DNA of 64,000 nt. Origin: Omphiscola glabra (lineage: Eukaryota > Mollusca > Gastropoda > Lymnaeidae). The DNA is taken from contig OZ024799.1 in the NCBI GenBank assembly GCA_964017045.1, positions 26,733,596-26,797,595 on the forward strand, in the 5' to 3' direction. Of this stretch, positions 48,601 through 60,600 are shown piece after piece. A program made the position numbers and the translations under genes. Every line of letters begins with the position of its first letter. The first letter of the stretch is position 1. The notes beneath the pieces are model-generated. The model made no database searches and was not told the DNA's origin. It saw only the letters and a program-made list of their open reading frames with translations.

Positions 48601-51600
48601 TTTTAACCTTAAACTTGGAAACATTTTTTTAAACATGCTTAAATTTAAATGTTGGAGGACTTAAAAAGTTTTACATTTATTCATTAAATTTTTTCATTCA
48701 TTTTGTTCTTATACTTAGTGTTTGTTAGTTATTTTTTTTTTATTTTGAAAATTAGGCGGCTGTTTCAAGCAGAATTGAATTCTTATAAAAAATAAAATTC
48801 TTTTAAGTTCATTTTTATTTCTTTTACACAATGTTTATGCTAAAAATTAAATACTTATCCAAAACATTTGTAGATATATATACTTATGATTTATTATGTA
48901 AATGCAAAGAAAATTTTTAAGGTATGAAAAAAAGCCATTTATTTTGTTAAAAATAATATAAAGTTATCTCTCTTGTGATAGTTTCCATTTAACCGATGTC
49001 AATAAGAGTATTTTTATATCTTGCCAAGTTTAAATTATGCTGTTATTTTAAAAAGTTGTAATAACAAAATGTAAATTTTAAACTATCATGTTTTTATATG
49101 GTGAATAAATGTGTTTATATAAATCTTGTATTTTTCAAACTGAGACAATATTATTTTGATTTTGTGTGACGGTACATGAAAAGTCAAAACAAATGTTGTT
49201 ATAATAAATTGCTAATGAAATTTTGAAGCTAACACATGTAGACTTTTTTATATATAATATAGGTGACAGAAATTAGTTCAAATGTAAATGAGAAATTATT
49301 TGATTCAACATCTACATTTGTCAAATACAAATACAGCATTTAATTGTGTAGTGTTTAGATAAGAATAATAGAAATAATGTGTTTTCACTTTACAATTAAG
49401 ACATATTAACTAAGAAAAAATGCACCCAAAATGCAGTCAGAGAGGATGAATTCAGCTTTTGTTTAATTACCATTAATTTTTATTTAGACTGTCAATTAAT
49501 TCTTCTTGTAGCCTCAAAGGAGATCATTGCATCTGACTTACCTCCCCTGTCTAAGCATAAATGCTGCCTGCGGTCATACCCTTCACAAGAATCTTACACT
49601 GCAGCTAAGCTGGACAAACATTCTAGTCATCCAGATGAGATTTTTAAACCAAGATTTACTTTTCAAACAATTTCAATGATTATTGGACGTCTTATTTGTG
49701 TTTTTAACCATTTAAGATATAGCAAAGGGAAAGTAAATCCCAACAGAAGTAGAATGTCCCCCACTCGACCAGCCAGACCTTTGCGGTCAATAGTATATAA
49801 TAAACTTCTTCAACCAACGCAACAGTATGATGACAGCAGGAAATCAAATGAACGTCCTCACTTGACTCACTCTCACAGCCATGAAGAAAGATCTTATAAA
49901 AAATTAGGACATCAACATAGAAGACACAATATAATAGACAGTCAACAGAGTCGTCATCCAGACAATATGAAAGTCAAACTAAAAAATCGCCATCTGTTTA
50001 CTGATGAAACGAGATCATCTAATGGATCTACAATGGCCAGAGATTTCACCAATGGTCAGTATTATGATGATGAACAAGACCTCTATCATCACCACAGGCG
50101 ACATTCTCTAGACAGGTTTAGTTCCCAGCAGTCTGAGTACTCACACAACACCTGGCGTGGGGGGGAATATGGCAGACAGCAAATCCCTGTTCATAAACAA
50201 GTCAGATTTTCCAATCGATTACAAAAGTCACCCAAGGTCTCACTACAATTTCTTGATTCTGATTCATCTTTTTCCTATAATGATGACAGTGTGGAGCAAC
50301 TCTATCAGTCTCCAAATGAGGCTAAGAGACACTCCCATTACTCAAGGTCGATGGAACAGCTTTCCAGTGAAAGGTCATTAAGACGGCAGGAGGAATACTT
50401 TGAGGATTTTGACAGTGATAATAGTAATTTTGGAAACAGTCATGATGAGAATGAGATATCCAGTAAATCCCTTCCGCATGTCAGGAATTCCAGGAGGGAA
50501 GCTACGCCAAGACTGTCATATGGAGAAATGTACCCTGATGAGGAAAATGTTGTCCAAGCTCAAACTTTGCTTCCCAGTGAAAGCAATGGAATGTTGGCCA
50601 GATATTTAGAGCATTTTGGAGTTGAAGCAGATGTAAAACAACCTCCTTTGCCAATCAGGGAATTTGAAAAACCACTTGCAAGTGCAAGGTCTTTGCATTC
50701 TGGACAAGGTACCAAAAATGTGTCCTTCACCTTAGTTTCAATGGAAAAATTTGGTGCCATTACTTTGTCACTCGTTTCACTGTTAAATGGCTTTTTATTT
50801 AAACTTTTATGGTTATTAGATCACATTTAAAAAAGACTTCACTATTTTTAAGATACCTTGTACAGAATATTTTATGTTCTAGGAGTTAATCATCATATCA
50901 AAATTAAATTATTTTTTCAATGATTTTATTAGTACAAATAATGTTGTTTTTTTTAATATAAAAAGGTAATCTTAGTTAAATGTCATTATTTCAATTTTAT
51001 CACCTGTTATTAGGCAGAAGTCATATCACCTTTTTTTACACTTTTAAAATCAATTATGTTTTCATTTCCTCACTTTTAGTTGCCCATTTTGAACATATCT
51101 TGCCATTATTTTCATTAGTATTTAATGATATTCAGATTTGACTCCAGCTCAGCTTAGAACCCAAGTAGTTGTTTAAACCCATTCAATATTGTTCTGATTT
51201 AGTACTTATTTATATGGAGTAGTTAAAATGTTTGATAGATAAAGTTTGATAAAGTTAATATTATGTGCATAGAATTAAGTTAGATTTATATCAAAACATA
51301 TATTATGGGTCAGATTTTATATCTTAAAAGACATTTACTTAAGTCACATTTAGTAGATGAAACATGTGTTATTTAAATTTATGAAGGATGTCAATTTAAA
51401 GAGGTGTTCACAAACTATAGCAACCTTTATCCTGATATTTCAAAGTTATGGTTTGTAATTATTAATATTAATTTATGAGTTTTTAAAATACTTGTTAATG
51501 AACCAGTTTTTTAAAAAGTCACTAATTGTGAATTAAAGCATTTGTTTATGTAAAAAGGAACAATTTTTCCATTCACTCAGCAAAATATAAATTTATGTTT

Positions 51601-54600
51601 GGTTGTTCATATTGCCATGCAACCCTTTTAAATCTAAGATTTAGGAATGGATTTTGTTACTGTTTTAACGGCAGAAGATTAACAACATTACATCAAAAAG
51701 ATATAGATTTTAAAATCTCATTGCCAATATTTTTTCCTGCAGAGCTTGTTAAAAAATCTAACACCCATGACTTCAACATCAGCCCAGCCCCAGTGGTCAT
51801 TCAGGAACAAGAAAGCTTAGACAGTGAAAGTGACACAGTACGCACCAACCAGATGATAGGTCTCAATGATGGAACTGTGGTTTTATGGGATGCATCTAAG
51901 AACATGGAAACAAGCCCAGCAATGATGGAGGTAAGACCTGACATTATCATGGTACAGACAAACATTATTTACCTAAATGTATTTACAACTTAATAAAAAT
52001 ATCATATCGTTTTGGTTTTATTATAAAATTAATATTTAAAAAAAAACAATAAGATATTCTCAAACCTTTCTTCATACATGGCCCTAAATTTATGCAAACT
52101 TGAGCTGGATGGATTTTTAAATAGAAGAAATAGTGCTTGCGTTGCTGTATAGTTGATTTATTAGTTTAATGTCATTAAGATTTTAGCATTTATACCAGGT
52201 ATGTAATCTATTGTTGAATCAATAACCATGTTACTAAAGAAGATCAGATCTAATTAGTTAAAATCCACTTGTAAAATTTTCTGTTAAGCTATCATTTAAT
52301 TCAGCCAAGTTATTAGGTATAATAATATATTTAATTACAAAGTTGATGGTTACCATTTATAGTTTTCGCTAATACATTTTTATGTTAAATGATTATATAA
52401 ATGCCAATCTGTGAATCAGTATTTTCAATTGTATACTGTTTTCAGCATGTTACACCACTCAAGTCTGACCCATTGCTCACATCTAACTTTAAGGGGATGG
52501 GATTGGCAATAATTGAAGTTCAGAGAGTTTCCACTTTGGACAAGAGTAGCCCCAAAAAGCACCTGGCTCTTCCAACGCCGATGAACATGTCTAGAGTGAA
52601 TGAAGGGGAGGTAATGCTACCTATTATTTAAGACAAAAGCTTTACAAGGAATAATTTAGTAGTGAGATTTAAGTAAATACAAATTTGAAAGAGGATTATG
52701 ATCACTTTTCTTACGGTATTTATTCACATTAACTTGCATCTACTTTCATCTGTTTTCATCTGTGTTTGCAATTTTTAAGTGGTTAATCTTTATTTGTGTC
52801 CATTTCAGTCTTGGGAAAGTTCAAAATTTCAATTTTAGTTAAAATCACTTTCCAATAATAAAATACAAATACAAATATTGTGTATTTTCTCTACACTTGA
52901 TTAGAAATAGAAAAAAAATTAGTTCCTTTTTTTTTTTCTGTTTCTTTGTTTTGTTTCAGCTGTTATTTTATGAGGAGGGGGCTGTGTGTTTTCCTTTTTT
53001 ATTCAGTCGTATCAAGATTTCCCATTTCGCTTGTATTTCCATTTGTAATTTCAGTTTGTCCCGGGTGATATTAATGGCCATCTACCATCCCCATCCATTA
53101 TGGCTAAATCAGTTGACAGGCAGAGCATGGTGATTGGCTGGAAGCTGCCACAGGAAGTTGATCCTCAGTATGAACTACAGCTGTTTGTGGTCAATGTTGT
53201 GGGTACAAGATTCTCCAGCAGCATAAACAGTGACATCAGGTAACAGACATATTGAATCCTGGTCAGAACCTGATAAAAAGTCAGAGTTTAAAGTTATTGA
53301 ACTATGTTGTTTTGTTTTTGTTTATTGTGGCAGAGGTTAACTCTTTTCTGTTACAGAGTTTTTGTCTTTGTTTGAAATGACTTAATTCTTTGCTAGAAAA
53401 AAAATCAGTAGTTTTGAGAGAAAATATCTTTGTAATGAGAATTTGGATAAACCTTGATTTTGAAATTACGGGGGGGGGGGGGGTATTATGTTTAACACAT
53501 TATAAGGATAAGTATTTAGTTAAAAATCATAAAAAGACCGTTTTTACAAAACTGTCCTATTTCCCTATAAAATATTAGAATTTATAAATCCAGTTAGTTT
53601 GAATTTTCATACAAATTAATGGTTCTTAATACTTCTAAGGACTGAGATTTTACTGTGTTCTGTTCCAGTTTTGAATGCAATTTGTTTGAAAATGGGAGAC
53701 AAGTGCGTGGCGTTCAGCACTGCTGGAATATTGAGAAAGACAATGAGTGCCAAGTTCAGGGTCTGCTGTCTGGCTACACCTATCGGGTTTATGTTGTCTG
53801 CAACTATTCAATGACCAAAGATAGCGAACCCTGTGAGGTTCAAACAAGTTCTGCCGTACTCTACTACACGACTATTGGGCCACCAAATCCACCAATGTTA
53901 CATGTTACAAAAGTAGATACTTACCAGGTATGTGAATTCAATGTTAGACGTCAGGGTCACTTGTCTTTAAAATAATATGAAGTTTTAACTATTAGTAAAT
54001 TTGTTTGTGCTAACAATATTATTATTACTGTATCACTGCCTTACACATTCAGGCATGCCTAGAATGGAAAGAACAAGAGCAGGATGGTGGTCTAAAGCTG
54101 AGAGGTTATCAGATTTACGTGGATGGAAACCCTTTAGGTGGCAGGCGCAGTCCTGATGTGAGACAGATGGCTGTTAATAATCTTGTCCCAGGTTTGTGAG
54201 AAATGAACTTTAAAATGTCATGTAGCAGTTGTGTAAATTACATAATGTATCTGAAATGTTTCTTGTCCTTTATTAGTTTGACTTTTATCTTTTTATCTTT
54301 ATTTAAAATGTATTTGTTGTTTTAATTTCGCTCCATTTCCCAAGTAAAGATACATTTTCTAAAGATGAAACAAAAGTTCATTTAAAATAAGCAAATAGTT
54401 ATTTTACATCAAGTTCTTGACTTATTGTAAATAATTGATTGTGTGATTTAATAAAGGATGGTAAATAGTTGATTGTGTATTCTAATTAGGGATGGTTAAT
54501 AATTGACCATGTGTTCTAATGAGGGATGGTTAATAAATTATCATGTTTTAATAAAGGATGGTAAATAAATAAACTTGTGTTTGATGAAGAAACTAAATTG

Positions 54601-57600
54601 TTATACATATTCAGTTGTACCTTCTTGCCGCAGGTAAAACACTAAGCATCTATGTTGTTGCCTTGTCTGAGTTTGGGGAAGATGAAAGTGATCCATCAAA
54701 GACAATTCACATCACTTGCCCCCCACATCCACCTGCACCTGTCATTTCCCAACAGCCCTCTTACAAGAGAGGATGTGTCCTCATCGCCTGGGCCAAGCCT
54801 GAGGGACATGGTTATGCCAGTCATCCCGAGGCCATTTCCTCCTACAGGTAACTTGACTTATTTTGGCATATAGTCTTTTCCAAGAACAATTATACTTGTA
54901 AAATTTGGAATAATATTTGATTTATTAAAAACTCTTAAAACATTTTATTGATGAGGAATAAGATGTTTCAAGTTAAAGTGTGGAATTATTTCATAAATGG
55001 TAGTTTCAAAATTTAATATTTGATACCTTTTGAAACCTATAGTCTGTTGTTTGCTTAAATCACCAACAGTATCTATGTGGACAATAAATGGCACGGAGAA
55101 GTCAAGGCCAATCAACTCAGTGACAAACAAGGCTACCATTTTTACCTAACAGATCTGTCATCAGAGCAAAGTTATGACATCAGTGTCAAGGTCAGAAACA
55201 GTATTATTTCAGTGTGCCTGTTAATTTACTAGATGTAAAACTTCACACGACATACACTAACTTCATTATCTAATCTTCAGACATTTATTCTATGTACAAT
55301 CAATTTAAAAAGAACTTATTTCCCATTTCTAGTAATAAAAAGAGTTCTGTTGTTGTTTGATAACATCGAAACATTAAATTTAAAAAAATAATTTTATATT
55401 GTTTTTTCATCTGAACGTTCTATGACAATATACAGTGTGAATCTGTTGCAAAAAAATCCAATTATGTGTTCTTATAAATGTATTCATAAAACAAAATAAA
55501 ATTTAAAACTGCAACTAATGAAAATCAAATTTAAATTTTAAAAATCAACATATATATATATATATTTATATATATAAGGTAATTCATCATCTTCAACATG
55601 GCAGCAATTCTTTGAGTCATTTACACTATAACAATGCACTGTGATAATTGTATTATTTTATAAGTCAGAAGGTTTCTTTTACAACCATGTCTGATACTAT
55701 CTGAAATGAAATGATTTAGTCATTTGTGGTTCTCAAAATCTATATTCTTCAAACATCTTTCATACAATGATACGTATTTATTTATTTATTTTTTGTTTTG
55801 TTTAATATAGGCTGTAGCTGGCCACGGTGGAGTTGACCCAAGTGCACTGCATGTTTATTGCCTATCTGAGAGTCCAATGTCTAACCTGATTCCCGTTATG
55901 GCTCCGGCAGCTCCAAAGTCACCCAAACTTAGATTGGAAGGCCTTCACCCTGAGGGAATTGATGTCACCTGGCAAGTCCCCCAACAACATGGTGATGCTT
56001 TTATTTCAGTGAGTCTCACAGCAGCTTTTTAAACCAAACATAAAAAACTAAATCTAAATAGATTTCAAACTTGCATGCGAATAAATATGATGGAACATTT
56101 CTTAAGCCACAAATCTACAACTGTTTGTTTATCTTCATAAACCAGGGCTACCAAATGTTAAAGAATGGGAAACTCTATGGTTCAATTATCCCCCCTGATG
56201 TTAATAGTCTGCGTATAAGGGACGTGACTCTGGGTGAGAAAATTGAGCTTCAACTGATTGCTCTGACTGAACATCCTGTTGGCAAGTTTGATAGAAGATC
56301 TGAAGTTGACAAAGATTCTGGACGGGGGTCATCTCAGCCTGAGGAAAAAACAGCAGGCATGTGTAATAATAATTTTAAAAAGTAGTTTACTTTAGAGTTA
56401 TCTTTTGAAATGAAATAAAATCCATTTAGAGAATGATTAAGCTTTACATTTTCTATAAATAGCAAATTATGTGTCGCATTGTTTGTTTTTTTTCTTTATG
56501 TTCTATGGGTAGTCTCTGTACAAGGTTTTTATATGTGAGGTTAATATACTCCAGTCCCTGACATGTTGCCATTTGTATTTTTAAATCCATATCTATTTAT
56601 GTAACATGTTTTTTTAAATAAAGAAACCCATTTATACTATGGTGACTAAAAATACATTTTTATGTCCCTAGAGTTTTTCTTGCTTATAGCTATTTCCATC
56701 AAGATGCATCTCAGAAGATTTAGATTTATGAAAATAAAAAACCCAATGAAACACTGCATTAGGTATTTATGAATGGCCCAAATAATTATTAACCATGAGA
56801 AATGTTTTCAAAGATTTGTTTACTGGAGAGCACTATGCTGGATGCAAGCCTGGACCCAAGCTGGTTGTTCACTACAGTGGACTTGTGTGTGCCCCAACTG
56901 AAGTATGGTGTGAGAAGGTCACTGGTCACTCTGTTCTTATTGTCTGGAGTAAAAGTAAGTCACCTGTAAACTACAGACACCTTACTATATGAAAATGAAA
57001 CAACCACATCTACTTCACAGTATACAATTAACTTAGGCATTTGTTGTTTTGGACTCTTTAATAAAACGCCAGAGATAATTTAAAAGGCAAGGTTGTTTGT
57101 ATGTATTAAAAAAAATTATAAGTGATTGCAAATATTAATAAACGTAATTATAATAATTATTTTAGCTTTTCATTTATTATAATTTTTACATAAAGTATTT
57201 GGTCAGGTTTTTTTGTTTCGGATATTTTTTTGTGTGCGTCTCTGTACTGGTAATAGATTTGGTATGCATGCTTATATCATTTCTACATTTTCAGTAGGGG
57301 ACTCCAAGGTTCATTTCATGAAGCCAGACAGCTACCAGGTAACATGGTGGCCAGGTGACAGACCGCAAAATGAAATCCAAAGTGACAGTACAACAGGTGT
57401 GTTTTAATTATTTCAGTACAACAGGTGTGTTTTAATTATTTCAGTACAACAGGTGTGTTTTAATTATTTCAGTACAACAGGTGTGTTTTAATTATTTCAG
57501 TACAACAGGTGTGTTTTAATTATTTTCTTAAATGTGTGTTTATTTACTTATGTTTGCAGAATAATTAAAAAAATTAATAATTGATTTTTTAAAAAGTTTT

Positions 57601-60600
57601 ATGTCAATATTTTATTCTTATCTGTCTCAGAGGATCATCTTCTAATAAGTGGGTTAAGGTCATCAACTTCCTACACTGTTGTTGTAGAGGCTCGAAAGAC
57701 AGAAAAATATACAGATTTTGATGAGGCATTTTGTGAGTAAAATAGCTAACTTTTAAATTATTTGGTTTGAGCTATTTCATCAATTTTATGAGATGGATTC
57801 AAAACTAATTTGTGTATTTCAACTATAAAATGAAAGAGAAAAATTCTTTGTTTCATATTTACGTACTGGTAGTTGTTTTTATTATGCTGTTACTGAATTT
57901 AATAATCTATTTGTAAACTTAAAGATGTGTTAATTTAACTTTTAAGTTAAGACTATTAAAAATGTGAGAAAATTTATGAAAAACATATATTGACAAAGTT
58001 TCTAAAAAGAAAAAAAAAAAAACAAGAAACAAACAAAGCCAAAAATCACAATTTAGATATTGAAAATATTGACTTTAATATGTCATGGTTAGAGACAATA
58101 ACATTTTTTTGAATCTAATAATGACATGGAACCTATTGTTGACAGCTGTGAATGAGACACCAGATGGTCTGAACTCATTTATCTTGTCCTCAAAATCTGA
58201 ACAACTCCATGTAAGAACTGCCAGCCCACCCGATCCTCCTTCCAATGTGGGAATAGTGGCCATGACATGCCACAGCATTAAAGTTGGCTGGGACCCTCCC
58301 AAAGAACATGGGTCAGAGATTATAGGTATATTTGAATGGCCATTACCTTTCATCATTTTTATTAGATCAACAGATTATCTGAGAGAGCCATGTTGAAATC
58401 TTATCTTTTATTATAAATGTTTTCCAAACCTTTATGTTAACCGGTCCTCTTATGCCATTATTATCAATAGACAATTATAGGTGTATGGAAAATCTTTATA
58501 TCTTGTGGCCTCCTTTGTACTAGTGTTCTCCTTACAGTATGGAATTGGTAATTATTATTGATATTGACAGTGGGTGATGATTAATAACAGGAAGATTGTT
58601 ATCTTTTCATCTATTATGTTTTGGTTCATTTTTAAATGCTCCATTTACTAGACCTTTACTTTTCTCTCCATTTTCAAATAAAATTATTTATTTTTCATCA
58701 GGATTAAGAGTTGAGTGTATCTCCCAAGACCAACAAAACTTCCACAACATTACAGTAGACACACTGCCAGATGCAACTAGTGCTGAAGTCTTAGGACTCC
58801 ATGAGAAAACTGATTACCTTCTTAAGGTGATTGCTTTGACAGAAGAGTTCTTTGACCAGCTGCCTGAGAAAAATGCACTTAAACAAAGGCGGGGTTTCCC
58901 TCAAAATGTGAGCTCCCCTTCTGAAGTGTCCCAGTGGCTGCCTTGCACTAGCGTTCTGTTCAAGACTTCTGGCACCGAGGCCCCTAGCAACATCAGAGTG
59001 GTCAAGTCTACAATGACATCCCTGACATTAAGCTGGACACCTCCCCTTGTCTATGGCTCAAACAAACTGAGTGGCCAGATTGTTCGCTGGTCAGATGTGA
59101 AAACTGCTCATCCAAATAGTGATGAAGATGTTCATATCGCAAGTCATGTCCAGGTACTGCCAACAGAAGACACATTGACCATTGATGAACTTTCACCTGG
59201 AGCCCAATACAAAATAGTGATAGAAGCCGTAGTAAGTGTGAAGACTTCCTTAGATCCAGACAAACAGGACAGTAACATTGAAATCAACAGACGCACAACT
59301 CATGTCCTGTCTAAACCATTGTTGGCACGAACAAGGGCGCCCATTGACCCCCCTCATCTAATGGTGAATTCCTACACTCAGAGTAGTGCCACACTCACAT
59401 GGGAGAAGCCACCTCTTGTCTCGGTTGTTGGGAAGGATATGGAAGGAGCACCAAAATGTCTGAGAAGGTAAACCAGGATATAACTTCAGTTCTATTCTAT
59501 TCTATGGTCTGTTATTTTCTATATTCTAAATTATTTTATTTATCCTGAAGTTACGCTTGAAAAGAAACATTGCCAAACTGTGACTTTAGAACTGTCACAG
59601 AATGTGGTGATTTTTTAAAAATTTAAACTCCAGTGCCTTATAAGTAAAAGGAACCAGCTTATTTGAAGCTGTGAGATGTGGTTTTGGCTAGTCATGATTT
59701 TTTAATATTCTAAATAATGACATTAAGTAGTTGGTACTCCTTTGAAGCAAAGCCAAAATCACAAAATGATTCTGCTCTTGTTTGTAGGAGAGCTTGATTT
59801 TTTTCCAATTTTAAATCATGATTTTGTGCTTGGGAGGCCAAGCAAAAAAACTAACAAATTATTTGTTTTATATAGCATATTAAAAAATTTAGAAATTAAA
59901 TTAAATTTAGGATCAGCAAAAAACTAAATTAGAATGGTTTATTATCATCAATTAATAAAATCAGGTACCTTGAGGGATACAAACTTGAGATCAATGGAAA
60001 ACTTCAGTGCTGTATGGGGCCAGACTCTACGTCTTGCACCCTCACCAAATGTAAACCTGGCAGAACATATAACGTTGTACTTGTGGCCATGACATGCACA
60101 GCTGAAGGAAGGAAGGCAAGGAAACAAAAGGTAATGTGTTTATCTTATAATTCAAAATTAGACTTTTTAATTTAAAGATTTGTTTTGGAATAAGTAAGTT
60201 TTAAAAATTCATAATAATATTAAGAACATCAAAGTCACAGTTGTACTGCTTAAAGATTTACCATTTTAAAAAGATGTAAATTAATATAATTTTTTAAAAC
60301 TTAAATTTAAGAATTTATTTTGAATTAATGTGTGTCAAGCTATAAGTTATTGTTGTTATATTGATAAACCCCTTTTTTTTCAGTACCAAAACTTGCAAAA
60401 GGGTTTTGACAATGTTGAAGTAGATTATTTAACTCTTCTGCAAGAAGATCATAATCTGGATGAATCAACTTCAGAACCTGTTGAAGTTACTCTTCCAAAA
60501 AATCAAGAAGGTCAGCCTTTTTATAATTTTAATCTCAATTTATACCTTATTTTTTAAAGATGGAAATGCTTGTAATGTTCATGTGCCTGGAGAAATTTTT

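Noticed and set aside
49676..49740. MIIGRLICVF as a transmembrane segment
   Set aside because: Too short and followed by basic polar sequence; the surrounding exon is disordered.
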